From positions 124,001 through 188,000 of the forward strand of contig NZ_JASKYM010000004.1 of the NCBI RefSeq assembly GCF_030131845.1: a DNA stretch of 64,000 bases, read 5' to 3'. The position numbers and the translations under genes were made by a program. This document shows, one piece after another, positions 17,589 to 27,606 of this stretch. Positions within the stretch are counted from its first letter, which is position 1; each line of letters opens with the position of its first letter. Below the pieces are notes generated by a model that searched no databases, was not told the origin of the DNA, and was given only the letters and a program-made list of their open reading frames with translations. Source of the stretch: Romboutsia sedimentorum (GTDB lineage Bacteria > Bacillota > Clostridia > Peptostreptococcales > Peptostreptococcaceae).

Positions 17589-18272
17589 TTATATATCAAA
17601 TTTAAAATCACAATCATTTACTTCATTAATTTCTCTTACACCCATAGAGATTTCATATAAACAATCTCTATTTAAAATAATAAGTGATGTTTTGTCTTTT
17701 TTTATATAATCCTTTTCTATAAAGCTATTTATCACATTATATAGCTGCTTTCTGCTAACAGACATTACTTTGCAAAGATTATACATACTTACAAATTTGA
17801 AAACATCGTTTTCAGAGTTTTCTAAGATATGAAAAGCAAATGTTTCTTCAAGTCTAAACAAATCCTTCATCATTAATTTCTTGTACATATAATATATTCT
17901 CTTACTAGTTTTGAATAAAAACAGTTTCAAAAACTCTGGATTCTTTTCCAATTTCTTAAAAGTACTTTTACTTATCCTTAGTATTGTAGAATCACTTGTA
18001 GCAACAATATCACAAAATAGATTTTGCTCATACATATAACTAATTTTACCTACAAACTCATTTTCACAAAGTTCATCTACTAAAAAACTCTTCCCAGATT
18101 TAGTTATGCATTCTACTTTAGCATTTCCATCCACTACATAAAAGATCTCTTCAAGTTTTTCACTAGAACGAGTTATGTATTGCCCCTTTTTTACATTTAA
18201 GATAGATATTTCATTTAAGTAATCCTTTATATAGTCATATATAAGAATGTCCTTTATTTCATTTATGTCCAT
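17589..18272 (-). CDS. Crp/Fnr-family transcriptional regulator
   Basis: The protein has an N-terminal cyclic-nucleotide-binding-like beta barrel (about residues 20-120, with YVVDGNAKVECITKSG and FVGKISYMYEQ) and a C-terminal winged helix with recognition segment MSVSRKQLYNVINSFIEKDYIKK. There is no cysteine cluster for an iron-sulfur centre as in Fnr. The ATG at 18272 is preferred over a TTG two codons upstream because AAGGATG lies eight bases before it. It follows hpdA by 56 bases in the same direction with no terminator, so it is probably the last gene of the hpdBCA operon and may regulate it through the palindrome at 22334-22390. That link is inference. Confidence 0.88.
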   Translation of the reverse strand: MDINEIKDILIYDYIKDYLNEISILNVKKGQYITRSSEKLEEIFYVVDGNAKVECITKSGKSFLVDELCENEFVGKISYMYEQNLFCDIVATSDSTILRISKSTFKKLEKNPEFLKLFLFKTSKRIYYMYKKLMMKDLFRLEETFAFHILENSENDVFKFVSMYNLCKVMSVSRKQLYNVINSFIEKDYIKKDKTSLIILNRDCLYEISMGVREINEVNDCDFKFDI

Positions 18273-18328
18273 ATGCAAATCATCCTTTTTTATAATATAT
18301 ATTTCTATTATAAACTGAAAGCTAGTAA

Positions 18329-19267
18329 TTAGAAAGGAGTATTATCACCTATATAGCAAGCTATATTATTGTCTAAATAAAGCTTTTGAAGATGTTGCAT
18401 TTTTTCATGTGTCACATCACCACAATCATGGTACTCATATACTTTTCCTAACTGATTCCATTTTGTCTCACCTAGCCTATGGAACTTCAAAAGGTTGATT
18501 TCATATAGTGAGTTTTTTTTCATAAATTCAATTAATTTGTATGCATTTTCATCACTATCATTATATCCACCTATAGTTGGCTGTCTTAGAACAAGTCTTC
18601 CCTGCCAACCAGATTTTTTAAGTAATTCAATATTTGAAAGTATCAAATCATTATAAACTCCAGTTCCATCTTTATGTTTTTCATTATCCATATTCTTAAC
18701 ATCAATAAATGCAAATTGAATGTATTTAAATACTTCAAGGAAAATTTCTGATTTTGCATATGCACTAGTTTCAATTGCATTATGAATCTGCCACTTGTGA
18801 CATTTTTTTAAAACTTCAATTAAAAACTCATGATGCATCAAAGGCTCTCCTCCTGAGAATGTTACTCCACCCTCAGGACCCCAGTTATTAAAATCACGTC
18901 TTAGAATTTTTATAATTTCATCAACACTATATTCCTTAACACACTGTTTTAGTGAATTATTTGGACATATGCTAACACACTCAAAAGTCTCACACCTCTT
19001 ACATATATCTCTTGTTATACTTGGCTTTTTATTTTCATCAAATTTAATTGAGCCATAAGGACATATATTTTTACACGCTCTACAACCCTTATCATATTTA
19101 CATAAATTTTCTGAGAGCATAAGATGTTTTTTCTTAATCCAACTTTCTGGATTAGCACACCATTTGCACTTTAGTGGACAGCCTGTAAAAAATATGTTTG
19201 TTCTGCATCCTGGTCCATCATGTACAGAAAAACTCTGTATATCAAATATTAAGCCTTTTTCATTCAT
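18329..19267 (-). CDS. hpdA: 4-hydroxyphenylacetate decarboxylase activating enzyme
   Basis: This 312-residue radical SAM enzyme installs the glycyl radical on HpdB. It has the CxxxCxxC site at Cys30, Cys34 and Cys37 (GCPLKCKWC) and an insert with two ferredoxin-like cysteine groups (CKYDKGCRACKNICP and CKRCETFECVSICP), which is the architecture of glycyl-radical activases with extra [4Fe-4S] clusters. GVTFSGGEPL is the SAM-binding GGE region. Length fits HpdA. It lies 9 bases after hpdC, and the order B-C-A is that of known p-cresol operons. Confidence 0.92.
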   Translation of the reverse strand: MNEKGLIFDIQSFSVHDGPGCRTNIFFTGCPLKCKWCANPESWIKKKHLMLSENLCKYDKGCRACKNICPYGSIKFDENKKPSITRDICKRCETFECVSICPNNSLKQCVKEYSVDEIIKILRRDFNNWGPEGGVTFSGGEPLMHHEFLIEVLKKCHKWQIHNAIETSAYAKSEIFLEVFKYIQFAFIDVKNMDNEKHKDGTGVYNDLILSNIELLKKSGWQGRLVLRQPTIGGYNDSDENAYKLIEFMKKNSLYEINLLKFHRLGETKWNQLGKVYEYHDCGDVTHEKMQHLQKLYLDNNIACYIGDNTPF

Positions 19268-19276
19268 AATATTATC

Positions 19277-19537
19277 CTATCTTGCTTCATAACCTGAACA
19301 TGTGCAGGCATTCATAGTAGAATATGACCAGTTCTCTTTTTCCAAACCTGTGCATGTTCCAATTCCATGATTATCTGGATTAGAAAAGTTTTTACAGTTA
19401 CCACATTTATCAGCAGCCTTAAAATTAGCACACGCTTCACTGTTTTGTCCACTAATAGGTACAACTGCCTTACATAGCGCACATAGTCCTTTTTCACAAT
19501 CTAAATTTATATAATTTTTACAATCGTAATGTCTCAT
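19277..19537 (-). CDS. hpdC: 4-hydroxyphenylacetate decarboxylase small subunit
   Basis: The 86-residue iron-sulfur subunit is specific to HPA decarboxylase and absent from indoleacetate and phenylacetate decarboxylases. Ligands for both [4Fe-4S] clusters are in place: His3, Cys6, Cys19, Cys36 for the first and Cys45, Cys48, Cys62, Cys80 for the second. Start at the ATG at 19537 is chosen because GGGGG lies about 8 bases upstream and this gives the conserved MR.H..C beginning; a longer reading adds six residues containing the binding site. It lies 32 bases after hpdB. Confidence 0.92.
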   Translation of the reverse strand: MRHYDCKNYINLDCEKGLCALCKAVVPISGQNSEACANFKAADKCGNCKNFSNPDNHGIGTCTGLEKENWSYSTMNACTCSGYEAR

Positions 19538-19569
19538 ATAGTTACCCCCATTCATTTTTTAATTATGCT

Positions 19570-22263
19570 CTATACTTCATATTCCGTTCTATATATAACT
19601 TCATCTTGGATAGGTTTACCAATTTCACACCAATATTGTGTAAACCCAGCAACACGAACCATAAGGTCTCTATAGTTATCTGGTTTTGCCTGAGCATCTC
19701 TTAGAACTTCTGAATTTACAACGTTAAACTGAACGTGGAATCCACCTTTTCTCATATAAGCACGCACAATATCAAGAAGTTTTCTTGTTCCATTTAAACC
19801 TTTTACTGCTGTTGGATGAAGTTTTAAGTTCATTTGTGAATTTTGATGCATTGAATGATCATAAACAGTTGCAGATTCAAATATAGCATAAATACCATTC
19901 TTGTCAGTTCCAGATTCTGCAGATAAAGATCCATCTGAGTAAGTTGTACCTGCAAGTCTTCCATCAGCTGAAGCTAATGTTATAAATCCTTGAGGACCAT
20001 GTGTTGAAACTGATATTTGACATAAATATTCAGGCTTACCATAATATGATTTAAACTTGCTAGTCATATCATGCATATAATATTGATAATCTCTTAAAAT
20101 ACTATCTACATACATATCTGCATTTCCATACTTTGGTGCATTTATGCATGCTGCGAATATTTCTTCGTATTTTTCACTATTTTCAGTGCTAACTCTTGAA
20201 TCCGGTGAGAATACTCCAGTTTGGTATGCAGTCTCAAATCCAAAATTATTAATCATTGCATCTGCCATCTCTTCAATTGTAAACTTCTTATCATCAAATA
20301 CATTTTTCTTAATTGAAGCTAGTGAATTTACAAATGTAATTGTACCACAAGATTCAAAGTTAATAGTTGCGTTATATCTTGCTCCCATAACACCAAGGTC
20401 TCTACCTTTTGTGAAGCAATCTGGTTTAAGAAGTGAATTTACAACTGGCATATTCTTCTTTCTCCAAAGGTCCATTTGAATATTATTAACCTTGTTAAGA
20501 ACATCTGTAGTAAGTTCTATATATTTTTCCCACTGATTTATCATTGTTTCGTAAGAATCAAGTTTCCTATTATGAGGTGGATATATTTGTTTTCCAGTTC
20601 TCTTATCTAGTCCATTTGATAAAACAAGTTCAAGTATTTTAGGTAGTGCAACAAAGTGAACACCTGTACCACATGTAGGTGATGCACCACCTGGAATCAT
20701 TGTTACCTTCCCATTGTAATTAAGCGGCATAAAACATCCTGGTGAAGATTCAAGACATCCTCCAAGGCACCATGCCCTTGCATCAATAATATCCATACCC
20801 TCTGGACCGTAATGTCTTAGCATAAAGTTCATACCTGTTTGATTGTTCATCCATGCAGGATATCCAAGTCCAAGTTTTGTACAAGAAGCAGCTTTCATAA
20901 GGAAGTCTTCAGGTGTTTTTTCATCATATAATATACTTAGTGTAGGTTGAGGAGTTTGATTTCTCATACCTGCTTCAATAATTAAGTATTCTAAATCAGT
21001 AACAGCTGATAGACCATCATAATTTTGTCCACCTAAAGAAAGGTTGTTAAATGTATTACCAGAAAGAACTCCCCCAGATACTCCAGCTGATGCAAAACAT
21101 TCTATACAAGTAATTTTAATTCTATGTAATTCAAGAAGTTCAATTACATCTTCCTCTGTCATTAAACCATCTTCGATATCTTTTTCATAAAATGGTTGTA
21201 ATACTTGACCAAGTCTACCAATTGACATACCAGACTGTGGATCTTCATTAACAACACCTAAGTGACAACAAATTGTCATTTGAATTGCTTCCCAGAAGTT
21301 TGCAGGCTTCTTGTGAGCAATATTTCCCATAACTTCTTCAATTTTTTCATAATTAGCTTTTAATTCTTTATCTGTCTCAATTGAAGCTAAATATTTTGCT
21401 TGTTTTGAATAGTTCTCACACCAAGTACTTAACCCTTTAGTGATTTCTTTCATTGCTATATAATAATAACCCCTACTCATACCAAGTATTCCATCATCGC
21501 CTGCTTCACCCATAAACTCAGCAATTTTTTCATCGCATAATTCTATAATTCTATCAAAACCATACTCTAAAGGCATGTAATAGTTTATTACTTCACGCCC
21601 TTGAGGAATTGCCCAAGAGTCAAACATAGAAATTACAGAATCCATAATACGTTGTTCTTGGTCATATCCTGGAGTATATTTTGCATACTTATCACTTAAA
21701 TCTTCAATTGAAATTCCATCCCAAGGCTTAGATGTTTTAACTAAAACCGGAATTTCTTCTTTTCTCATACCAAATTTCTTAGCAAGACTTATAACATCCC
21801 CGTAACTTTGTGTAACATTACCGCCCCCAGCACCAACTACACTAACTGAATCAGCTTCACTCTCACAAGGAGCATCAACTTCATTCATTAAAGCTTCTGC
21901 TTGAGCATTAAAGAAACTTGCACAAACCCAAGGAAATGGGAATGCCCCTCTAACATTTTTTGTCTTGTTCATAACAAGTTTTTCATAAGGTAGGATAGTA
22001 GGTGTAATGTGAGATAAGCACGAAGCCATAGCTTTTGCTCTTCTTACTATAGTTACATCCCCATCATTTTCCCACCAAGTTCTGTTATACCAATATGGAG
22101 CTTCCATATCAGCAGTAACTTTTAAGTTATAGTAGATTTCCATAAGCCTTTTAGTGCTATCTTTTGCCTCTGGAATTTCATACTCATTAGCATCAACTAC
22201 ATCTGACATTTCAATACCATGCATTTTTAAGACATCTTCAAGTTTAGTTCCATTTGAATTCAT
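19570..22263 (-). CDS. hpdB: 4-hydroxyphenylacetate decarboxylase large subunit (glycyl radical enzyme)
   Basis: The 897-residue glycyl radical enzyme converts 4-hydroxyphenylacetate, a tyrosine fermentation product, to p-cresol and CO2. The radical glycine is Gly873 in VRVAGFTQYW, and the active-site pair is Cys503 and Glu505 in GGCLES; these positions agree with those known for the characterised enzyme. The presence of hpdC supports HPA rather than indoleacetate or phenylacetate as substrate. The residues just before the active cysteine (AWCLGG) differ from what I recall in C. difficile (AFALGG), so a shifted substrate range is possible. It is first in the operon, under a promoter overlapped by a large palindrome. 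Confidence 0.92.
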   Translation of the reverse strand: MNSNGTKLEDVLKMHGIEMSDVVDANEYEIPEAKDSTKRLMEIYYNLKVTADMEAPYWYNRTWWENDGDVTIVRRAKAMASCLSHITPTILPYEKLVMNKTKNVRGAFPFPWVCASFFNAQAEALMNEVDAPCESEADSVSVVGAGGGNVTQSYGDVISLAKKFGMRKEEIPVLVKTSKPWDGISIEDLSDKYAKYTPGYDQEQRIMDSVISMFDSWAIPQGREVINYYMPLEYGFDRIIELCDEKIAEFMGEAGDDGILGMSRGYYYIAMKEITKGLSTWCENYSKQAKYLASIETDKELKANYEKIEEVMGNIAHKKPANFWEAIQMTICCHLGVVNEDPQSGMSIGRLGQVLQPFYEKDIEDGLMTEEDVIELLELHRIKITCIECFASAGVSGGVLSGNTFNNLSLGGQNYDGLSAVTDLEYLIIEAGMRNQTPQPTLSILYDEKTPEDFLMKAASCTKLGLGYPAWMNNQTGMNFMLRHYGPEGMDIIDARAWCLGGCLESSPGCFMPLNYNGKVTMIPGGASPTCGTGVHFVALPKILELVLSNGLDKRTGKQIYPPHNRKLDSYETMINQWEKYIELTTDVLNKVNNIQMDLWRKKNMPVVNSLLKPDCFTKGRDLGVMGARYNATINFESCGTITFVNSLASIKKNVFDDKKFTIEEMADAMINNFGFETAYQTGVFSPDSRVSTENSEKYEEIFAACINAPKYGNADMYVDSILRDYQYYMHDMTSKFKSYYGKPEYLCQISVSTHGPQGFITLASADGRLAGTTYSDGSLSAESGTDKNGIYAIFESATVYDHSMHQNSQMNLKLHPTAVKGLNGTRKLLDIVRAYMRKGGFHVQFNVVNSEVLRDAQAKPDNYRDLMVRVAGFTQYWCEIGKPIQDEVIYRTEYEV

Positions 22264-22333
22264 TTAAAATACCCTCTCCCCTTATATAATGTGTTGGTAC
22301 ATTAATATTTCTTTCATCTAAATATATTATAAT

Positions 22334-22390
22334 ATGTATTTTTAGCTATCAAGTAGTGTAACTTACACTACTTGATAACTAAAAATGCAT
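22334..22390. promoter_or_regulatory. 57-bp near-perfect palindrome at the hpdB promoter
   Basis: Centred on base 22362, 28-base arms match at all but two positions. The inner 15-bp arms (TATCAAGTAGTGTAA and its complement) are perfect. On the minus strand the arm ends in TTGATA, a plausible -35, with TATAAT 15 bases or TAATAT 17 bases further on. The core AGTGTAA-g-TTACACT looks like a Crp/Fnr-family half-site pair. It is the likely operator of the hpd operon. No T-tract follows, so it is not a terminator. Confidence 0.65.
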
Positions 22391-22470
22391 TAAATTCTAG
22401 GATAATAAAAGTTTTTTTAATTAAACATATAAAAGCTCAATATTATATAAAAAAAGTGTTAAATTTCATA

Positions 22471-22521
22471 AAAAAAGCGTCTCAAAATGATTTTTTAAAA
22501 TTCATTAAATGAGACACTTTC
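22471..22521. terminator. Terminator after the ABC-linked histidine kinase gene
   Basis: An extended hairpin (AAAGCGTCTCAAAATGA paired with TCATTAAATGAGACACTTT) with A- and T-rich flanks lies just after the kinase stop codon. The rest of the 22264-22470 spacer holds the hpdB promoter and palindrome. Confidence 0.7.
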
Positions 22522-22523
22522 TA

Positions 22524-23750
22524 TTAATATTTCATAAAAGTTATAAAAAAACTACTTCCTTGCCCAGAGATACTTTTTACATCAATATATCCATTATGAG
22601 ATTCGATAATTGATTTTGAAATAGCTAATCCTATACCAACCGAATCTTTTTTGGTTAAATTTTTAGACTTATAAAATCGCTTGAAAATATTTGCTATATC
22701 TTCTTGTGCTATACCTTCTCCACTATCTTCAATAGTTACCCTTGAATATGCAGGATTATCATACAAATAAACTTTCACATTTTTATTTTTAGGGGTATGT
22801 TCAATACAGTTTTTTATAATATTACTAAACGCCTCTTGTATCCAAAATTTATCATGCAATAAGTTAATCTGCTCTCCATAGCAAATACTCAAATTAACAT
22901 TAGCATCATGTGCAAATTCTTCGAGACTATGTATTGTTTCTTCTATAGTTTTGTTTAAATTATCTTCTTTTTTATAAAACTCAATTGCATTTGCATCTAA
23001 CCTTGCTAACTTCAATATGTTTTGTACCATCAAATTCATCTTATTAAGCTGAATACTATTGCTCTCAAGAAATTTTAATCTTTGTTCTTCTGTCAGTTTT
23101 CTATTTAGTAATATATCATTGTATAATATCATAGTAGCTATCTTTGTTTTTATTTGGTGCGACATATTTTGTAGAAGCTCTACTAAATACTGTTTTTCCT
23201 TTTGTGTGGTGCTTACATTATTTTTAATAATACTTCTAATATTAGAAAATGCTAAAGCTAATTTAGAAAAATCCCCTTCTTTATCTTCATTAACTAAAGT
23301 ACTATAATCATCATCTAATATCTTATTAGCTGCTAAAGTCATATTTCTTACTTTTAAGAAAAAGTATTTATACTGTATATAGTTTAGTATTAATAATAAC
23401 AATGAAAAAACTATGCTCACAGTAAATATTTTATTGTTATTTTTAAAATTTGGAAATAAGCTATTATTAAGCTTACTTGTTATTCCGTATTCTTTTGCAA
23501 TGATGCGCCCAGCTTCTTTGTCTTTTGGGCTAATATCTTTAGTTATTAATGGTATTAGTTCTTTTTCTAATTCTGGATTAAGCGTTATTGCTTTTGATAC
23601 CATACTTCCAACTATATCTATATAATCTTGCTTTTGATTGTTAGTATATGCTACATACAGTAATCCTTGAATCATTATAAAAATAGTAAGAAGTGATGTT
23701 AATATAAGAGTACTTCTTTTTACTTCGTTGTTAATAAAAACCTTATTCAA
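22524..23750 (-). CDS. Sensor histidine kinase (HisKA type)
   Basis: The 408-residue kinase has two membrane helices (residues 13-33 and about 110-128) around a short extracellular loop, a dimerisation domain with acceptor NMSHQIKTKI, and a HATPase domain (NIIKNCIEH, DSGEGIAQEDIANIFKRFYKS, GIGLAISKSIIESHNG, GSSFFITF). It follows the response regulator gene by 2 bases and ends a five-gene operon with an ABC exporter. The short sensor loop suits kinases that listen to their ABC transporter rather than to a ligand directly, as in Bce-like systems; that analogy is inference. Confidence 0.9.
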   Translation of the reverse strand: MNKVFINNEVKRSTLILTSLLTIFIMIQGLLYVAYTNNQKQDYIDIVGSMVSKAITLNPELEKELIPLITKDISPKDKEAGRIIAKEYGITSKLNNSLFPNFKNNNKIFTVSIVFSLLLLILNYIQYKYFFLKVRNMTLAANKILDDDYSTLVNEDKEGDFSKLALAFSNIRSIIKNNVSTTQKEKQYLVELLQNMSHQIKTKIATMILYNDILLNRKLTEEQRLKFLESNSIQLNKMNLMVQNILKLARLDANAIEFYKKEDNLNKTIEETIHSLEEFAHDANVNLSICYGEQINLLHDKFWIQEAFSNIIKNCIEHTPKNKNVKVYLYDNPAYSRVTIEDSGEGIAQEDIANIFKRFYKSKNLTKKDSVGIGLAISKSIIESHNGYIDVKSISGQGSSFFITFMKY

Positions 23751-23752
23751 CT

Positions 23753-24445
23753 TTACTCACTCCCTACTTCAATATCCCACTTATAACCTACCCCACGCTT
23801 AGTTATAATATATTTTGGATTTTTATAATCATCTTCAATTTTTTCTCTAAGTCGCTTTATATATACCGATAATGTATTCTCATCAAAGAAAGTATCATCT
23901 TCACCTGTAATACTTTCAAGAATACTCTCTCGTTTTATTATCTTATTAGGATTATTCATAAATAATATTAATAGTTTATATTCTAATGCTGTTAAATTTA
24001 AAAGTTCATTTTTTTTATATACATGACTTGTAGATATATCAATAGTTATGTCTTTGCTTATTAATTTATCTTTTATTTCATTTGATTTATTTGAACGTAA
24101 CTGTACCTTAATTCTTGCTAATAATTCTCTAACTCCAAATGGTTTAGTTAAATAATCATTTGCACCTATTTCTAATCCCATAACAACATTGACTTCATCA
24201 TCTAATGCTGTTAGAAATATTATTGGTACGCTTGATTTTTCTCTAATATATTTACAAAAATCATATCCATTTCCATCTGGTAAATTTACATCTAATAATA
24301 TTAACTTAAATTCATCATTATTAAAGCAATTTTTAGCATCCTCAATAGTACACGTTCTTATTATGTTGTATCCTTCATCAATTAAAGAAAATTCTAAAGC
24401 ATAACCTAAAGCATCATCATCTTCAACAAATAATATTTTTTTCAT
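23753..24445 (-). CDS. OmpR-family response regulator
   Basis: Receiver domain (EDDDALGYALEFSL start, phosphoacceptor in LILLDVNLPDGNGYD, KPFGVRELLARI) plus winged helix (LTALEYKLLILFMNNPNKII through VYIKRLREKIEDDYKNPKYI, ending TKRGVGYKW). The 230-residue length is standard. It pairs with the kinase two bases downstream and lies 20 bases after the permease gene, so the operon is probably autoregulated. Confidence 0.93.
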   Translation of the reverse strand: MKKILFVEDDDALGYALEFSLIDEGYNIIRTCTIEDAKNCFNNDEFKLILLDVNLPDGNGYDFCKYIREKSSVPIIFLTALDDEVNVVMGLEIGANDYLTKPFGVRELLARIKVQLRSNKSNEIKDKLISKDITIDISTSHVYKKNELLNLTALEYKLLILFMNNPNKIIKRESILESITGEDDTFFDENTLSVYIKRLREKIEDDYKNPKYIITKRGVGYKWDIEVGSE

Positions 24446-24465
24446 AAATAACCTCCTTAATACTT

Positions 24466-26889
24466 CTACCCCTCTCTAATAGCCTCTATTACATTATCCT
24501 TTTCAATTTTTCTCATCGGTATTAATGTTGATAAGAAACTAATTACTATTGATACTAAAATAGTAATAATACATAACATCCAAGGTAATTTCCATGTAAT
24601 CCCTACAATATCTGATAAAACATCATATATAGCATAAGTAAAACCACATCCAGCTATAGATCCTATCACTCCTCCAACTAAACCATAAAATAAACCTTCA
24701 TACATTATCATTTTCTTTAAGTCTTTTTGTGACATACCTATAGATTTTAATACAGATAGTTCTTTTCTTCTTAAAGTTATATTCATTGTAATTGTGTTTA
24801 TAATATTTATACTGCTTATTAATGTGATTACAAATATAAATCCATATACTAATACTTTAATTAATATAATATAACTTTTTTCCATATCATTTGCATCAAC
24901 ATAATCTACTATACTATAAGATGGGTAATCTTGTAGAATGTTATTTATTTTTTCATAAGTCTTTAAGTGTAGTGATGAGTCTTTTAAATCAACTCCAATA
25001 CTTGCTATATCTGAGTTTGTCTTAGTTAAATTTTCTTTTACTTTATCTGTTGTTATTAAAGACATAGTGTTATTTTGCGTTTCTCTTTCAAAGATATTAT
25101 TTTCTATAATCGCCATTATCTTTACTTTGTAATCTTTGCCAGAATCATCAATTAAACTAATCTCATCATTTACTTTGTAATTGGTTAGTTTACCCATATA
25201 TCTCTTTTTAGTATTGTTATCTCTTGCTTTTGCATTAGAAACTAAAATTACACCGTTTTGAGAATTTATTTTATCAATATTAATGTCTCCACTAATCACA
25301 TATTTTTTAGCTTCATCTAATGCAGTTTTATCGTATACATTAATTTGAGTATATATGAATTCTTTAGTTTGTCCATTAATGTCTTCTATTTCGTATATAT
25401 CTCCTGCTTCATCTACTTTTTTGTTTGGTGCAATTTCAGAATTACCCCCAATTAATGGATATTTAAGATATACTTTTTCAACATTGTCTAAGCTTTTAAT
25501 TTTATCTAATAGATTAGAATCATTTGTATTATTATCTTGAGGTGCTGTATTAACTTCTAAATCAATATTTTGATATTCTACATTTGTCCCTTTTAGCATT
25601 ATGACTTCTTTTACTAATGTAGTAAATGTAATAAATAAAGTCGAACTTACGACAATAGATAATATCATAACACGACATCTTTTAGGATTACGTCCTATAT
25701 TTTTAATAGCCATCAAAGCTTTAAAATTAAATATTTTTTTTATTAATACATTTTTTCTTTTCTTAATAGATTCTTTTTTTATAGCTACCCTGCTGCTAAT
25801 TGCAACTAAAGGTGATATATTTCCTACATAATTAGCAGGCAATAAACTTGATGCATAAACAGCTAATATTGTTATTATCGAACTTATTAATAGTGTATTT
25901 ATATCAATACTTACAATTGAAAGTAATGTATTTTCATTTAGTAATGAGTTTAAGACTCCTTGTAGGGCATATATTGTACCTACACTTATTAACAAACCAA
26001 TAGGAATAGCTATCATTAGTAGTATAGTTGCTTCTCTAAAAACAATGTATTTTATCTGCTTCTTTGTTGCTCCTATACTTCTAAGTAATCCAAACTGCTT
26101 CATTCTCTCTGCTACATTAATTTGGAAAGAATTATATATAACAATAATTGTTGAACTTATAACAATTGCAATTACAATAGCTACAATAGTAAGCATTGAT
26201 TTATCTGAACCCATTTGATGTAGTCGTATTAATGAATAGTTCTCTACTATATTATCTTTGCTACTTAAAGATTTTAATGTTTCAAGGGTTTGGTCAAATT
26301 CTCCTTTTGGATTTATTTCTACCATCAATTGACCATCTTTAGGAGCTTTATCAAATATAATGGCTCTACTAGTCTTTTGACGTTGCATAGAATCCTGTGT
26401 TTTTAGAAAACCTACAACCTTATATTCTTTTTTATCAAAAGTTATGTCATCACCAATTTTTAAATTAGAATTTATGTGTGCTTTTGTCCATTCGTCTATA
26501 CATATTTCATTATTTTTAGTAGGCATCCTACCATCTTTAAGGCTATATTTTAATATTTCATTTGCTCCATTATCAGCGTAATGTTTTTGGAAAATAATAT
26601 CATTGTATTTAATTTCCTCACCTCTAGATATAATTCCATAACGTGCTATATTAGGATTATTTGATACTTTGCTTAATATATCATCTGTATAAGTTTCATA
26701 CATTATATGAAATGACATACCTCCACTTTGCTTAGTTTGCTCAATCTGAGATTGTTCAGTCCCTTTCATAAATAGCCCAATAGTTGAAATAAGTGCTAAG
26801 GATAAAACAATACCTATAAGAGTCATAATAGTACGTTTTTTATTTTGTTTAATATATCTATTACTTAGCGTTTTATAACTTTTTATCAA
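24466..26889 (-). CDS. ABC transporter permease, FtsX family
   Basis: The 807-residue permease has an N-terminal helix (TIMTLIGIVLSLALISTIGLF), an extracellular domain, an FtsX block (about residues 228-350), a second anchor helix (about 405-425), another extracellular domain and a C-terminal FtsX block ending in a basic tail. It belongs with lantibiotic or bacitracin-type and MacB-type exporters. The ATPase gene precedes it by 21 bases. It is clearly different from the twin permeases at 4.6-12.2 kb. Confidence 0.87.
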   Translation of the reverse strand: MIKSYKTLSNRYIKQNKKRTIMTLIGIVLSLALISTIGLFMKGTEQSQIEQTKQSGGMSFHIMYETYTDDILSKVSNNPNIARYGIISRGEEIKYNDIIFQKHYADNGANEILKYSLKDGRMPTKNNEICIDEWTKAHINSNLKIGDDITFDKKEYKVVGFLKTQDSMQRQKTSRAIIFDKAPKDGQLMVEINPKGEFDQTLETLKSLSSKDNIVENYSLIRLHQMGSDKSMLTIVAIVIAIVISSTIIVIYNSFQINVAERMKQFGLLRSIGATKKQIKYIVFREATILLMIAIPIGLLISVGTIYALQGVLNSLLNENTLLSIVSIDINTLLISSIITILAVYASSLLPANYVGNISPLVAISSRVAIKKESIKKRKNVLIKKIFNFKALMAIKNIGRNPKRCRVMILSIVVSSTLFITFTTLVKEVIMLKGTNVEYQNIDLEVNTAPQDNNTNDSNLLDKIKSLDNVEKVYLKYPLIGGNSEIAPNKKVDEAGDIYEIEDINGQTKEFIYTQINVYDKTALDEAKKYVISGDINIDKINSQNGVILVSNAKARDNNTKKRYMGKLTNYKVNDEISLIDDSGKDYKVKIMAIIENNIFERETQNNTMSLITTDKVKENLTKTNSDIASIGVDLKDSSLHLKTYEKINNILQDYPSYSIVDYVDANDMEKSYIILIKVLVYGFIFVITLISSINIINTITMNITLRRKELSVLKSIGMSQKDLKKMIMYEGLFYGLVGGVIGSIAGCGFTYAIYDVLSDIVGITWKLPWMLCIITILVSIVISFLSTLIPMRKIEKDNVIEAIREG

Positions 26890-26910
26890 TTAGATTCACC
26901 TCCCTATGTC

Positions 26911-27594
26911 TTAGTTGTCTATCTTTGTGTCTTTTATTATTTGACCATCTTCTATAGTAATAACTCTATCTGCCATAGTAGCTATATTTGTATCATGTGT
27001 TATTAGTATAAGTGTTTGATTAAACTTCTTTGCAGTAATTTTAAGTAATTCAATAACATCTCTTGTGTTTTTTGAATCTAAGTTACCTGTTGGTTCATCA
27101 GCAAGTACAATACTTGGTTTATTTACAAGTGCTCGTCCAATTGATACTCTTTGTTGTTGTCCTCCTGATAACTCAGATGGTAGATGATTTCTTCTTTCAT
27201 TAAGATTAAGAATATTTATTATTTCATCTAAGTAATTTTTGTCTACTTTTTCATTGTCTAATATAACTGGTAGTTCAATATTTTCTTCTACATCTAGTAC
27301 AGGTATTAGATTGAAAAATTGAAATATAAATCCAACCTTTCTTCTTCTAAATATAGATAGTTCATTATCGTTATAATCATATATGCTTTTTTCATCAATA
27401 ATAACTTTTCCTGTACTAGGTCTATCTAATCCCCCAAGTAAATGTAATAATGTACTTTTACCCGAACCTGACGCACCTATTATCGCTACAAATTCTCCTT
27501 TGTTTATTGATAAATTTATGTTTTTTAATGCGTCAACTTTATTTTCACCTTCACCATAAGTTTTTGTTAAATTTTCAACTCTTAGAATCTCCAT
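26911..27594 (-). CDS. ABC transporter ATP-binding protein
   Basis: A 227-residue ATPase with [36 protein letters not shown] and LITHD. It is the MacB/LolD type and energises the downstream permease. It lies between the exported protein gene (12 bases) and the permease gene (21 bases) of the same operon. Confidence 0.92.
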   Translation of the reverse strand: MEILRVENLTKTYGEGENKVDALKNINLSINKGEFVAIIGASGSGKSTLLHLLGGLDRPSTGKVIIDEKSIYDYNDNELSIFRRRKVGFIFQFFNLIPVLDVEENIELPVILDNEKVDKNYLDEIINILNLNERRNHLPSELSGGQQQRVSIGRALVNKPSIVLADEPTGNLDSKNTRDVIELLKITAKKFNQTLILITHDTNIATMADRVITIEDGQIIKDTKIDN

Positions 27595-27606
27595 AACTTA
27601 TCTCCT

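Noticed and set aside
19570-22263. Glycyl radical enzyme as choline TMA-lyase, indoleacetate or phenylacetate decarboxylase
   Set aside because: A small iron-sulfur subunit with all eight HpdC cluster ligands and the Cys503/Glu505/Gly873 positions point to 4-hydroxyphenylacetate decarboxylase.
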